Notes: a model not told the origin generated them from the sequence alone. Positions 51,710 through 61,522 are shown, numbered from the stretch's first letter. The stretch is 64,000 nucleotides of DNA from Pseudomonas viridiflava (GCF_900580865.1 NZ_UTBZ01000052.1:62001-126000); one strand, 5' to 3'. A program made the numbers and translations.

Positions 51710-52921
51710 TTGCGCAAGGACTACCTGGCTTTTTTCACCTCGCTGTTTCTGTCGCGGCTGGCGGATCAAATCCTGCTGTTCATCGTGCCATTGGTGGTGT
51801 TCCAGACCACAAACAGCGCCTCTTGGGCAGGTCTGGCGTTTTTCGTCGAATCGCTGCCACGGTTTCTCGCGTTTCCGCTGTGCGGAGCCTTGTGTGACAA
51901 GTTTTCGCCCATCAGGATTCTGCACATCAGCCAGGTTTACCGAGCACTGCTCTGCCTGATCGCGGTGGCAATGTTTGCCCTCTTCGGCGGTATCGCCTGG
52001 GTCGTCGTGCTGTCAGCGCTATGTGGCGTGCTGACCACCCAGGGCATCATGGCCCGCGAGGTGCTGATGCCACACATTTTCCAACACTACAGCTACACCA
52101 AGACCTTGTCCTATTCGCAGATCGCCGATCAGACCGGGCTGGTGCTCGGGCCACTGGTGGCTGCGCTGCTGTTGGAAATCTGGGCGTGGCATTGGGTGGT
52201 GCTGTGGGTCGCCGGGCTGTTCCTGCTGGCGGACCTGAGCATGCTGGTATGGCAACGCCTCAGCCGTATCACCCTGGAAGTGTTCGAGCAGCATCAGGAC
52301 ATCTGGCTGCAACCGCTGCGTATCGCTTTCGGGCATATACGTGAACTGGCGGAGCTGAAAAAAATCATTCTGCTGGCGGTCGGGGTCAACCTGATCGTCG
52401 GCGTCACTCTGGCGACGTCAGCGGCGATGGTGATCGGCGAGTACAGCGCTGGCAAAGATGCGTATGCCGGACTGCAGGCTGCTGGCGCGGTCACCACCAT
52501 CGTGATTCTGTTCTTCCTCGCCCGGGTTGAAATCCCGCAGCGGTTACTGGGTGGGCTCGCTTACTCGATGATCGCCGCTGGCGCCCTCATCAGTGCACTG
52601 AGTCCGAACCTGACTGGCTATGTGGTGGGTTTCCTGCTGATCGTCGGCTTCGACAAGATGTTCAACATCTACATGCGCAGCATCCGTCAGCGGGTGATTC
52701 CGGCCAAGGACTTCGGCAAGACCGTGGGCGTGATCACGTTGCTCAATAATCTCTCACAACCTTTGGCGGGGTTGCTGGTGGCGCTGTTGGCCTCAAGCCT
52801 GGGTACGCAAGGAGTGATCCTGATTCTGGCCGTGCTGACTATGCTGTTGGGCGCCGCAGCGGTATGGTGGTTTGCCGTCAGCAGAGGAACCCTGAATGCC
52901 GAAGAAACCACCGGCCCCTAA
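51710..52921 (+). CDS. MFS transporter
   Basis: 403 residues, TTG start at 51710 with AAGGAG 6 bases upstream. Twelve membrane helices, beginning YLAFFTSLFLSRLADQILLF; loop GALCDKFSPIR fits the MFS A motif. Close to exporters of small secondary metabolites. It directly follows the EctC-like remnant, so it may have exported that pathway's product; it now appears intact while the enzymes are broken. Confidence 0.83.
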   Translation: MRKDYLAFFTSLFLSRLADQILLFIVPLVVFQTTNSASWAGLAFFVESLPRFLAFPLCGALCDKFSPIRILHISQVYRALLCLIAVAMFALFGGIAWVVVLSALCGVLTTQGIMAREVLMPHIFQHYSYTKTLSYSQIADQTGLVLGPLVAALLLEIWAWHWVVLWVAGLFLLADLSMLVWQRLSRITLEVFEQHQDIWLQPLRIAFGHIRELAELKKIILLAVGVNLIVGVTLATSAAMVIGEYSAGKDAYAGLQAAGAVTTIVILFFLARVEIPQRLLGGLAYSMIAAGALISALSPNLTGYVVGFLLIVGFDKMFNIYMRSIRQRVIPAKDFGKTVGVITLLNNLSQPLAGLLVALLASSLGTQGVILILAVLTMLLGAAAVWWFAVSRGTLNAEETTGP

Positions 52922-53105
52922 AGAGCGCGCAACCGCCGCAGACATCGAGCGCTCGATCCAGGCCCTGAACAAAATGGCCGAGCGCTTGTGGGGCGAAGGC
53001 CGGGAAGCCGAGGCCAAAGCGCTGCTCGATGCCCTCGACGCGTTGAACCGAGCGCTCGATCGAATCAGGATTGGAGAAAGTCGCCGAGCGGCGACGCTCC
53101 ATTGA
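52896..53105 (+). CDS. Small helical hypothetical protein
   Basis: 69 residues, Lys/Pro-rich start (MPKKPPAPKERATAADIERS) then two amphipathic helices (Ala/Leu/Glu rich). Overlaps the MFS stop by 26 bases with AGAGGAACC upstream of the ATG, so it is probably co-transcribed. No family recognised. Confidence 0.55.
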   Translation: MPKKPPAPKERATAADIERSIQALNKMAERLWGEGREAEAKALLDALDALNRALDRIRIGESRRAATLH

Positions 53106-53114
53106 GGCGTGGGC

Positions 53115-53528
53115 CTACGGTTTGAGAATCAGCAACGGCTCGCCCTTTTTGACGATGTAAGTCGCCAGCTCCGAGCCCTTCTCCGCCCCCACATTCTTGG
53201 CGACATGCGCCACCCCTTGCGGAATAAACAACGAATCCCCCGCCTTCAACGTCACCGGCGCCCTGCCCTCCAGTTGATATTCGAACGTGCCGCTGATCAC
53301 GTAAGCGACCTCGACACCCGGGTGTGCATGCCGGGGCGAGGTTACGCCCGGCTCAAAATCGACACGCGCCTGAATCACTTCGCGCTCGGCAGCCCCCAGA
53401 TCCTGGCGAACCAGATCGGTGCGGCTCAAGCCTTGTTGCCAACTCTTGGCTGGCGCGTCAGCCGCGTGGGTGACGCCGATGATTGAAGCGAGTAGCGCAG
53501 CGCTGGCCAGTAACAGTGGACGATGCAT
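53115..53528 (-). CDS. Exported cupin domain protein
   Basis: 137 residues with a signal peptide (LLASAALLASIIGVTHA-AD) and a cupin_2 core: HAHPGVEVAYVISGTFEY and LKAGDSLFIPQGVAHV supply metal-binding His/Glu. Might be a periplasmic metal-dependent enzyme or sensor. Monocistronic on the minus strand. Confidence 0.85.
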   Translation of the reverse strand: MHRPLLLASAALLASIIGVTHAADAPAKSWQQGLSRTDLVRQDLGAAEREVIQARVDFEPGVTSPRHAHPGVEVAYVISGTFEYQLEGRAPVTLKAGDSLFIPQGVAHVAKNVGAEKGSELATYIVKKGEPLLILKP

Positions 53529-53651
53529 GATGTTGCCCTCTCAAACGCAGTGGTGGTGTGACCGCTACTTTGTGAGCCGCGTGTATGGCGGATGTGTCGC
53601 AAACCCCGAGTTTATTGTTCGCGTGTGTCTGCGCAGCAACTTGATACACGC

Positions 53652-54551
53652 TTATACAAACGCGTCTCTGCTGGGTGGCAGTGCCAACAGCCATGTCCTG
53701 AACGCCACGATCTTCTTTGCTTCCGCCGTTTCATGGGGCGCTACCAGATAAAAGCCGAGTTCATCCTTCAGGCGCAGATCGAACGGAGCCACCAGGCGCC
53801 CGGCCCGCAGATCGTCCTCAACGTAGGTTGAGCGGCCAATACACACGCCCTGCCCGTCGACAGCGGCCTGTACCGCCATCAGCGCCAGATCGAAGGTCAG
53901 GCGCGGGCCTTCGGCGAGTTGCGGCGGTTGACCGGCGGCACGCAGCCAGGCGCTCCAGTCACCGGCTGTCGCGCCGCTGACTTGCAACAACGTCTGACTG
54001 GCCAGGTCTGCGGGCGCGCGCAAGGTCTTCGCCAGTGCCGGACTGCAAACCGGGAAAACTTCATCGGACATCAAAAAATCGCCACGCAAACCCTTCCAGT
54101 CGCCGCGCCCGTAGCGGATGGCTGCATCGATAGCGCCCTTGCGAAAATCGACTAACTCAGTCGACGCGCTGATTCGCACATCAATAGCGGGACACGCCTG
54201 CTGAAAGGACGGCAACCGCGGCAACAGCCACTTCGATGCAAACGACACCAGCGTACTGATCGTCAGCACGCTTTTATCGCGAGCGGCGAGCAACTGTTCA
54301 GTCGAATACCGCAGTTCTTGAAAAGCCGCACGCACACCTGGCAAGTAGGCGTGCCCGTCCTCGCTCAGTGCCAACCCCTCGTTGAGCCGCAAAAAAAGCG
54401 GCCCGCCCAGCTCTGCTTCGAGTCGGCGGATCTGGTGACTGACAGCGGTCTGGGTGACGTTGAGCTCTTCGGCAGCCTTGGTGAAGCTCATATGCCGGGC
54501 GACCGCTTCAAAGGCGCGCAAACCGTTCAGCGAGGGAAGTCGGAACGTCAT
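53652..54551 (-). CDS. LysR family regulator (GcvA-like)
   Basis: 299 residues. HTH FEAVARHMSFTKAAEELNVT / QTAVSHQIRRLEAELGGPLF is of the GcvA/AmpR subgroup; substrate-binding domain follows. Divergent from the glutathione transferase gene, which it may control. The shared intergenic region is about 100 bases. Confidence 0.9.
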   Translation of the reverse strand: MTFRLPSLNGLRAFEAVARHMSFTKAAEELNVTQTAVSHQIRRLEAELGGPLFLRLNEGLALSEDGHAYLPGVRAAFQELRYSTEQLLAARDKSVLTISTLVSFASKWLLPRLPSFQQACPAIDVRISASTELVDFRKGAIDAAIRYGRGDWKGLRGDFLMSDEVFPVCSPALAKTLRAPADLASQTLLQVSGATAGDWSAWLRAAGQPPQLAEGPRLTFDLALMAVQAAVDGQGVCIGRSTYVEDDLRAGRLVAPFDLRLKDELGFYLVAPHETAEAKKIVAFRTWLLALPPSRDAFV

Positions 54552-54658
54552 GGTTCTGAGTGCTCATGAGATTTTGTCATACGCTAGCACCGCAAATGAC
54601 CTTTGCGAAAGCCGCTTCGGCAATGGAATCTGGCGCCTTCTCTCAGCAAGGAAGTGCC

Positions 54659-55270
54659 ATGAAACTGTATTTCGCGCCCATGACCTGTTCGCTTTCCCCG
54701 CATATTGTGCTGCGGGAACTGGGTTTGCCGTTCGAACTGGTTCGCGTCAATAACCAGAGCAAACGCACTGCCGATGGCCATGACTTTCGTGAGATCAACC
54801 CGAAGGGCTACGTTGCCGCGCTGGTTCTGGATAACGGCGACGTACTGACGGAGGGGCCGGCGATCCTGCAGTTTCTGCTCGATCAGGTGCCCGGCAACAC
54901 GTTGGCGCCACCCCACGGTTCATGGCAGCGCACGCGTCTGCAGGAGCATCTGAACTTCATCAGTACCGAAATTCATGGCGCCAGTGCACCACTGTTCAAT
55001 GCGCAGATTCCGGAATCGGTCAAAACGATTTTCCGCCACACACTGTTCAAGCGCCTTGATTACCTGAATCAGCAACTGTCGTCTCGGGACTATCTGATGG
55101 ACAAATTCGGCGTCGCCGATGCTTATCTGTTTACGGTACTGAGGTGGCTGCCAACCTTTGCCATCGACATACAAGACTGGCCGGCACTTGCCGGCTATAT
55201 GCAGCGCATCGGCGCGCGCCCCTGCGTTGTTGCAGCCCTTGCGACGGAGGCGGCGACGCAGCCTGTCTGA
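54659..55270 (+). CDS. gstA: Glutathione S-transferase
   Basis: 203 residues, beta-class type: N-terminal thioredoxin fold (KLYFAPMTCSLSPHIVLREL with Cys 10 as the usual mixed-disulfide residue), EGPAILQFLLDQ (glutathione-binding) and a helical C-terminal domain (DKFGVADAYLFTVLRW). Detoxification or thiol repair in the cytosol. ATG 54659 follows AAGGAAG. Confidence 0.9.
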   Translation: MKLYFAPMTCSLSPHIVLRELGLPFELVRVNNQSKRTADGHDFREINPKGYVAALVLDNGDVLTEGPAILQFLLDQVPGNTLAPPHGSWQRTRLQEHLNFISTEIHGASAPLFNAQIPESVKTIFRHTLFKRLDYLNQQLSSRDYLMDKFGVADAYLFTVLRWLPTFAIDIQDWPALAGYMQRIGARPCVVAALATEAATQPV

Positions 55271-55356
55271 CCGATCTCTGGAGTCATGGAACGGGCCATG
55301 TCGACGCTGTATCTGTAAACTGCGGCCATCTTCACTCGCTCAATCAAAGGATCAGC

Positions 55357-55737
55357 ATGGCTAACCAAGACATCACCTTCACCCCCGACCCGGACGCCGA
55401 CTCGATTTCCTCGGACGTCACCACGTTTAACGGGATCATGATGTCCACGCAAATCCCGACCCGTGCCGACGGCAGTCTGGAACTGGGCGACATCACCGCG
55501 CAAAGCGAATGCACACTGCAGGCGCTGAAGGTTGCACTGGAGCGTGCTGGCAGCTCGATGGATCGCGTGATGCACCTGACCATTTACCTGACCGACATGG
55601 CTGATCGCGCCGCGTTCAACGAGGTTTACAAGCGTTTCTTCGCCAAGCCTTGGCCGGTGCGTGCGGCAGTAGGTGTGGCGGCGCTGGCGGTTGAAGGCAT
55701 GCGCGTGGAAGTCACTGCGACGGCGGCCAAGGCCTGA
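55357..55737 (+). CDS. RidA family protein
   Basis: 126 residues. Pattern of RidA/YjgF: GDITAQSECTLQALKVALER, VMHLTIYLTDMADRAAFNEV, FFAKPWPVRAAVGVAAL (Arg for carboxylate binding) and VEVTATA. RidA hydrolyses reactive enamine/imine intermediates; this one lacks some of the strict RidA residues, so it may belong to a sister subgroup. Confidence 0.85.
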   Translation: MANQDITFTPDPDADSISSDVTTFNGIMMSTQIPTRADGSLELGDITAQSECTLQALKVALERAGSSMDRVMHLTIYLTDMADRAAFNEVYKRFFAKPWPVRAAVGVAALAVEGMRVEVTATAAKA

Positions 55738-55752
55738 CACACCACCCCTGCC

Positions 55753-55842
55753 CCTGTAGGAGCTGTCGAGTGAAACGAGGCTGCGATCTTTTGATCTGAG
55801 CTTCAAGATCAAAAGATCGCAGCGTGCCGCAGCTCCTACAGG
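55753..55842. repeat. REPIN, TGTAGGAGCTGTCGAGTG variant
   Basis: TGTAGGAGCTGTCGAGTGAA...GATCTTTTGATC and an inverted arm GCAGCTCCTACAGG. Same variant pairing as at 627 and 63704 (one arm has the GAGTGAAACGAGG form). Confidence 0.92.
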
Positions 55843-55941
55843 TCCGGAGTGGAAGTTCACCATCGGGCAGCACAGGCGTGCCGGGCGCGCGTTTCACGGG
55901 TAGAATGCGCGCCTAACCGTGACAGCCTGACTAAAAAAACT

Positions 55942-57930
55942 ATGTCCTTGCCCAAGCATCATCTGGAATTGCTCAGCCCTGCCCGCGATGTGGCCATCGC
56001 CCGTGAGGCGATCCTGCACGGCGCTGATGCCGTGTACATCGGCGGCCCGAGCTTCGGCGCGCGCCATAACGCCTGCAACGAAGTCGGCGAAATCGCCGAA
56101 CTGGTGGAATTTGCCCGCAAGTACCACGCGCGCATCTTCACCACCATCAACACCATCCTGCACGACAACGAACTGGAGCCGGCGCGCAAGCTGATCCATC
56201 AGTTGTACGACGCCGGTGTCGACGCGCTGATCGTTCAGGATCTGGGCGTGATGGAGCTGGACATTCCGCCGATCGAACTGCACGCCTCGACGCAGACCGA
56301 CATCCGCACCCTTGAGCGGGCGAAGTTCCTCGATCAGGCTGGCTTCTCGCAGTTGGTATTGGCCCGTGAGCTGAACCTGCAAGAAATCCGCGCGATCGCC
56401 GACGAAACCGACGCCGCCATCGAGTTCTTCATCCATGGCGCGTTGTGCGTGGCTTTCTCCGGCCAGTGCAACATCTCTCACGCGCAGACCGGCCGCAGCG
56501 CCAACCGTGGCGATTGCTCGCAGGCCTGCCGTTTGCCGTACACCCTCAAAGATGAAAAGGGTGGCGTGATCGCCTACGAAAAACACCTGCTGTCGATGAA
56601 AGACAACAACCAGAGCGCCAACATCCGCGCGCTGGTTGAAGCCGGTGTGCGTTCGTTCAAGATCGAAGGTCGCTACAAGGACATGGGCTATGTGAAGAAC
56701 ATTACCGCCTATTACCGCCAGCGCCTCGACGACGTGCTCGAAGACCGCCCGGACCTGGCCCGCGCCTCCAGCGGCCGCACTGCGCACTTCTTCCTGCCGG
56801 ACCCGGAAAAGACTTTCCACCGCGGCAGCACCGACTACTTCGTCACTGATCGCAAGATCGACATCGGCGCTTTCGATTCGCCAACCTTCACCGGTCTGCC
56901 AGTGGGCACAGTCGAGAAAGTCGGCAAGCGCGACATGCAGGTCGTGACCCAAGAGCCGTTGTCAAACGGTGACGGCCTCAACGTACTGGTCAAACGCGAA
57001 GTGGTCGGTTTCCGCGCCAACATCGCTGAAGCCAAAGGCGAGTTCGAAGAAGACGGCGAGAAGCGCTACCGCTATCGCGTCGAGCCGAACGAAATGCCGG
57101 AAGGCCTGTACAAGCTGCGCCCGAACCACCCGCTCAATCGCAACCTCGATCACAACTGGCAACAGGCACTGCAGAAGACCTCTTCGGAGCGTCGCGTGGC
57201 CCTGAGCTGGGTCGCACGCCTGCGTGAAGAGCAGCTGGAAGTGACCGCCACCAGTGAAGAAGGCATCAGCGCCAGCATCACCCTGAACGGCCCATTCGGT
57301 GTGGCCAACAAGCCTGAGCAAGCGCTGGAACAGTTGCGCGATCTGCTCGGCCAGCTCGGCACCACGCAATACCACGCCACCGACATCAAACTCGATGCGC
57401 CACAGGCCTTCTTCATCCCGAACTCGCAGCTCAAAGCCCTGCGCCGTGAAGTGATCGAAGCCCTGACTGCCGCCCGTGTCGCTGCGCATCCGCGTGGCGG
57501 CCGTAAAGCCGAAACCAGTCCGCCGCCGGTTTACCCGGATTCGCATCTGACCTTCCTCGCCAACGTCTACAACCAGAAGGCGCGCGACTTCTACCACCGT
57601 CACGGCGTGAAGCTGATCGACGCGGCGTATGAGGCGCACGAAGAGCCAGGCGAAGTGCCGGTGATGATCACCAAGCACTGCCTGCGCTTCTCCTTCAATC
57701 TGTGCCCGAAACAGGCGAAAGGCGTGACCGGCGTGCGCACCAAGGTGGCACCGATGCAGTTGATCCACGGCGATGAAGTGCTGACGCTGAAGTTCGATTG
57801 CAAGCCGTGCGAGATGCACATCATCGGCAAGATGAAAGGCCACATCCTCAACCTGCCACAACCAGGCAGCGTGATCGGCCACATCAGCCCGGAAGACCTG
57901 ATGAAAACCATTCCGCGCGCACCGCACTGA
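55942..57930 (+). CDS. rlhA: 23S rRNA 5-hydroxycytidine synthase, peptidase U32 family
   Basis: 662 residues, the length of RlhA (E. coli YdcP, 653) and not of TrhP (453). N-terminal U32 barrel (LELLSPARDVAIAREAILHG), the Fe-S cluster Cys in GQCNISHAQTGRSANRGDCS and QACRLPY, and a C-terminal domain with HCLRFSFNLCPKQ and FDCKPCEMH. RlhA hydroxylates C2501 of 23S rRNA. Start at ATG 55942 matches family N-termini. Confidence 0.92.
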   Translation: MSLPKHHLELLSPARDVAIAREAILHGADAVYIGGPSFGARHNACNEVGEIAELVEFARKYHARIFTTINTILHDNELEPARKLIHQLYDAGVDALIVQDLGVMELDIPPIELHASTQTDIRTLERAKFLDQAGFSQLVLARELNLQEIRAIADETDAAIEFFIHGALCVAFSGQCNISHAQTGRSANRGDCSQACRLPYTLKDEKGGVIAYEKHLLSMKDNNQSANIRALVEAGVRSFKIEGRYKDMGYVKNITAYYRQRLDDVLEDRPDLARASSGRTAHFFLPDPEKTFHRGSTDYFVTDRKIDIGAFDSPTFTGLPVGTVEKVGKRDMQVVTQEPLSNGDGLNVLVKREVVGFRANIAEAKGEFEEDGEKRYRYRVEPNEMPEGLYKLRPNHPLNRNLDHNWQQALQKTSSERRVALSWVARLREEQLEVTATSEEGISASITLNGPFGVANKPEQALEQLRDLLGQLGTTQYHATDIKLDAPQAFFIPNSQLKALRREVIEALTAARVAAHPRGGRKAETSPPPVYPDSHLTFLANVYNQKARDFYHRHGVKLIDAAYEAHEEPGEVPVMITKHCLRFSFNLCPKQAKGVTGVRTKVAPMQLIHGDEVLTLKFDCKPCEMHIIGKMKGHILNLPQPGSVIGHISPEDLMKTIPRAPH

Positions 57931-58000
57931 GTGGATGGCGTGTGCGGTGCTTCGGCGCCGCGCACGCCTGCCCCACTCCGCCAGGCCAAATCGCAGGCAT

Positions 58001-58037
58001 AAAAAAACGCCAACTTCTTGCGAAGTTGGCGTTTTTT
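58001..58037. terminator. Bidirectional terminator
   Basis: AAAAAAACGCCAACTTC-TTGC-GAAGTTGGCGTTTTTT between rlhA and the convergent tRNA-Gln. Confidence 0.95.
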
Positions 58038-58043
58038 CGAATA

Positions 58044-58118
58044 TGGCAGGGGCGGCTGGATTCGAACCAACGCATGGCAGGATCAAAACCTGCTGCCTTA
58101 CCGCTTGGCGACGCCCCT
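58044..58118 (-). tRNA. glnU: tRNA-Gln, anticodon TTG
   Basis: 75 bases including CCA. On the minus strand it begins AGGGGCGTCGCCAAGCGGTA; the anticodon stem-loop GCAGG-TTTTGAT-CCTGC gives anticodon TTG; T arm GGTTCGAATCC; acceptor CGCCCCT-G-CCA. The 58119-58438 stretch beside it has no supportable gene; it holds an AT-rich block near 58200 and the upstream region of the hydrolase. Confidence 0.96.
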
Positions 58119-58438
58119 ACTGCTCTGTCCAGCTACTTCGTTAGGTTCGCTGTGAGAACGGGGCGCAATTTACCAAGGTTTTTTTGCTTTGGGAAGCGCG
58201 AAGTGAAATATTTTTTGTTTTAAAACAGCGACTTATTATTTTGGCCTGAATCAGGTCCATGCTGAGTCGGTTTCGCCGCCGTGTATCACACTGTGTACGA
58301 ACCCCACCGCGACACATCGACTTGCAACAAAGCCGTTCTTCGACACAGCCCAGACACGTCCCAACGCTCAAATGCACTCAAGGTTTCAAGGGTTCATTCA
58401 GCACCCTTGGCCAAAAGGCTCGCAAAGGAGACGTCACC

Positions 58439-59467
58439 ATGAAGATGGCACTGCACACCCGCAAAACTGCATTCGGTTTGTCGATTCTGGCTTTGTCGTT
58501 GTTCGGCGCTTTTGGCAGCGCTCAGGCGCAAACCACTGAACCCGCCGCCGTCAGTTATTCCGCGCCCTCGCCTTTCGGCCCGCTCAAGCATGTGAAGGCT
58601 GGCGTGCTTGATGTCGCCTACGCCGAAACCGGTCCCGCGAATGGCCCGGTGGTGATTTTGCTGCACGGCTGGCCCTACGACATTCACAGCTACGATGAAG
58701 TTGCGCCGTTGCTCGCGGCCAAGGGTTATCGGGTGTTGATGCCGTATGCGCGCGGTTATGGTGATACGCAGTTCCTCTCCAAAGACACCTTGCGCAACGG
58801 CCAACCGGCGGCGCTGGCCAGTGACGTCGTCGACTTCATGGATGCACTGAAGATCAAGCAAGCGGTGCTTGGCGGTTATGACTGGGGCGCGCGCTCGGCG
58901 GACATCGTCTCGGCGTTGTGGCCAGAACGCGTAAAAGCGCTGGTTTCGGTCAGCGGTTACCTGATCGGCAATCAGGCCGCCGGGCAGAATCCGCTGCCGC
59001 CCAAGACGGAATTGCAGTGGTGGTATCAGTTCTACTTTGCGACTGACCGTGGCCGCGCCGGGTATGAGAAGAACACCCACGACTTCGCCAAACTGATCTG
59101 GCAGACCGCTTCGCCGCAGTGGAAGTTTGATGACGCCACGTTCGACCGCAGCGCCAAGGCGTTGGAGAACCCCGATCATGTCGACATCACCGTGTTCAAC
59201 TACCGCTGGCGTCTGGGCCTGGTGCAGGGCGAAGCGAAGTACGCTGCGCTGGAGCAGAAGCTCGCCACCGCACCGTCGATCAGCGTGCCGACCATCACCC
59301 TTGAAGGCGACGCCAACGGCGCGCCGCACCCGGCACCGGAGGATTACGCCAAGCGCTTTACCGGCAAGTATCAGTTCCGTTTGATCAATGGCGGGATTGG
59401 CCACAACTTGCCGCAGGAAGATCCGCAGGCGTTTGCCAAGGCTGTGATTGATGCGGATCACCTGTAG
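58439..59467 (+). CDS. Exported alpha/beta hydrolase (epoxide-hydrolase/dehalogenase type)
   Basis: 342 residues. Signal peptide (GLSILALSLFGAFGSAQA-QT); alpha/beta-hydrolase core with oxyanion HGWPYD, nucleophile elbow GGYDWGARS (Asp nucleophile, as in haloalkane dehalogenases and epoxide hydrolases) and terminal His in NGGIGHNLPQ. Periplasmic hydrolysis of an epoxide or halogenated substrate is likely. AAAGGAG precedes the ATG at 58439. Confidence 0.87.
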   Translation: MKMALHTRKTAFGLSILALSLFGAFGSAQAQTTEPAAVSYSAPSPFGPLKHVKAGVLDVAYAETGPANGPVVILLHGWPYDIHSYDEVAPLLAAKGYRVLMPYARGYGDTQFLSKDTLRNGQPAALASDVVDFMDALKIKQAVLGGYDWGARSADIVSALWPERVKALVSVSGYLIGNQAAGQNPLPPKTELQWWYQFYFATDRGRAGYEKNTHDFAKLIWQTASPQWKFDDATFDRSAKALENPDHVDITVFNYRWRLGLVQGEAKYAALEQKLATAPSISVPTITLEGDANGAPHPAPEDYAKRFTGKYQFRLINGGIGHNLPQEDPQAFAKAVIDADHL

Positions 59468-59470
59468 AAA

Positions 59471-59503
59471 CAAAAAAGCAGTCAGCCGCAATGGCTGACT
59501 GCT
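59471..59503. terminator. Terminator between convergent genes
   Basis: AAAAAAGCAGTCAGCC-GCAAT-GGCTGACTGCTT. The A tract favours termination of minus-strand transcripts; the stem may serve both. Confidence 0.85.
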
Positions 59504-59520
59504 TGATCATCAACGTGTGA

Positions 59521-59877
59521 TTACTCGGTTGGAACAACAAGATCCAACGCTTTGTTCACAGCCAATTCCACCAACATGACCACTTGCGCAATACCCAGCA
59601 GCGTATGGCGATTTGATCCCTCCAGCACGCCGGCAAAATTACCGAGCATGACCGACGCGGACGCCAACGACCCGCAAGCATTGGTCAGCAACGACTCGGT
59701 GTCTGCTTGCGGGTTGGCCATGAACAGAGCGTTGGGCGTATAGGGCTCGGCCATGATCGCGGCAGGCAACAGGTAATGGTCAAGCGCACGTTCTGCTGCT
59801 TCGTGCAGTTTTCTTGAATTGGGCGATGCGTACGGGGACACCAGGTCTGTGACCGGTGGTTCGGGTGGCTGAGACAT
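59521..59877 (-). CDS. DUF6124 family protein
   Basis: 118 residues: Pro-rich N-terminus (MSQPPEPPVTDLVSPYASPN), a helix KLHEAAERALDHYLLPAAIM, then TESLLTNACGSLASASVMLG and a hydrophobic C-terminal helix (GIAQVVMLVELAVNKALDLV). Full length for the family. The 118 bases upstream contain two hairpins (59894-59913 and a GAGGGGGC/GCCCCTC stem near 59963-59979), so its leader is also structured though unlike the one at 278-530. Paralogue of 1-277 and of the broken copy at 59996. Confidence 0.85.
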   Translation of the reverse strand: MSQPPEPPVTDLVSPYASPNSRKLHEAAERALDHYLLPAAIMAEPYTPNALFMANPQADTESLLTNACGSLASASVMLGNFAGVLEGSNRHTLLGIAQVVMLVELAVNKALDLVVPTE

Positions 59878-59995
59878 TCGCTGAAACTCCAGGCAAGAAC
59901 CGTTTGCGGTTCTTAGATAGAAGGCGTGAAGCGCCGCGATCGCGGACGCTTCCGTGCAAATGAGGGGGCACGCCCCTCACCCATCTGCATCGCGA

Positions 59996-60300
59996 CTAGT
60001 GCGGCAAGCGCTGGTTATCCAGGACTCGACCGACCACCAGTTCACTGAGCATGATCACCTGTTGCAGGATCAGCATCTTTTTGCGCTGTGAAGGGTCAAT
60101 CGAATCGGCGAGATCTCGGGCCATGTCATTGGCTGAGGACAAGGTTTCGGTCGCTTCGACGAGCAGGGTTTCGTTATCCACTGTGGGGTCGATGAGGTAG
60201 ATCTTGCCGGTTTTGCGGGTGGGTATTGAAGTCTTCTGCGCGGAAGGATTGAGGTAGAAATTGATCGCGCGTTCGGTGGCCTCTTTGATGTTTCGAGGTT
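59996..60300 (-). pseudogene. DUF6124 gene truncated by an IS3 element
   Basis: The C-terminal two thirds of a DUF6124 protein (NIKEATERAINFYLNPSAQK, TVDNETLLVEATETLSSAND, ILQQVIMLSELVVGRVL) runs to TAG at 59996. Upstream it is cut at the IS end near 60300, losing the first about 25 residues, and the missing N-terminus is not present beyond the right end of the IS. The frame opens artificially into the IS. Confidence 0.85.
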
Positions 60301-60308
60301 TGCAGTGG

Positions 60309-61154
60309 TCAACTAATTCCGGACACCTCGATAGGTGGTTTTGACGCCATCGCCCGCTCATAGACGGTCGGTGGCAGATATCCCAGTTTCGAGTGCAGCC
60401 GTTCGTTGTTGTAAAACCCAACGATGTACTCAGTAATGTCGCGGATGGCTTCAGCATGGTTGGCGTAGTCACGTCGCCATACCCGCTCCATTTTCAAACT
60501 CAGGAAGAAACGCTCCATCACTGCGTTGTCCCAGCAATTACCTTTACGGCTCATGCTCTGCTGCATGTCGTTTCTTGCCAGTAATTCTCTGTAAGTTGCA
60601 CTCGCATATTGGCTACCCCGATCTGAGTGGGCAATCAAGCCTGGCGGCGGTTGACGCTGCGCGATAGCCAGTTGCATCGCGGTGCACACCAGCTCTGCCG
60701 GCATGTTCGGAGCCATTGACCAGCCCACTATCTTGCGTGAAAACAAGTCCAACACCACGGCCAGGTACAGCCAGCCACTTCGAGTGCGGATGTAGGTGAT
60801 GTCTGCCACCCAAGCCTTGTTTGGCGCCGCCGGATCAAATTTTCGGCTCAGTACATTTTCGGCAATCGGCAGATCATGATTGCTATCGGTCGTGTGCACA
60901 AACTTGCGTTTCCAAGCAGAACGCAGCCCATTAGCCCGCATCAAACGACGGATTTTATACAGCCCGACAAGCATACCTTTACTACGTAACGCGTCGCGTA
61001 AGGGGCGGCTGCCGTAGCAGCCACCACTTTCGGCAAAAGATGCCTTGAGTTGCACAGCGACAGGACAACTCTGCCGAAGGGAGGCATCAGCACGCTTTTG
61101 AGACTCATAGAAGCCCGAGCGACTGATGCTCAGTAACCGACAGACATGTGCCAC
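60309..61154 (-). CDS. IS3-family transposase OrfB (DDE integrase)
   Basis: 281 residues from a GTG. rve integrase core with NKAWVADITYIRTRSGWLYL (first D), LIAHSDRGSQYASATYREL (second D) and NAVMERFFLSLKMERV (E), plus NERLHSKLGYLPPTVYE. Its reading frame is open upstream to 61235, so the active enzyme is probably the OrfA-OrfB fusion made by frameshifting. Confidence 0.95.
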   Translation of the reverse strand: MAHVCRLLSISRSGFYESQKRADASLRQSCPVAVQLKASFAESGGCYGSRPLRDALRSKGMLVGLYKIRRLMRANGLRSAWKRKFVHTTDSNHDLPIAENVLSRKFDPAAPNKAWVADITYIRTRSGWLYLAVVLDLFSRKIVGWSMAPNMPAELVCTAMQLAIAQRQPPPGLIAHSDRGSQYASATYRELLARNDMQQSMSRKGNCWDNAVMERFFLSLKMERVWRRDYANHAEAIRDITEYIVGFYNNERLHSKLGYLPPTVYERAMASKPPIEVSGIS

Positions 61155-61195
61155 TGAGTAAGCCTTCTGTTGCAGCTGCCGAACCAGTCGATACC

Positions 61196-61522
<327 letters not shown>

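Noticed and set aside
51355..51897. 180-residue open frame as an intact gene
   Set aside because: Only its first 40 residues match the acyl-CoA dehydrogenase end; the remainder crosses the EctC-like remnant and the MFS gene in the wrong frame.
49821..53105. Integrated prophage or integrative element at tRNA-Ser
   Set aside because: No integrase, phage gene or att repeat was found; only an accessory patch is supported.
57798..58223. Plus-strand frame across tRNA-Gln and the terminator
   Set aside because: Also a tRNA-derived frame (WQGRLDSNQRMAGSKPAALP is a known artefact type).
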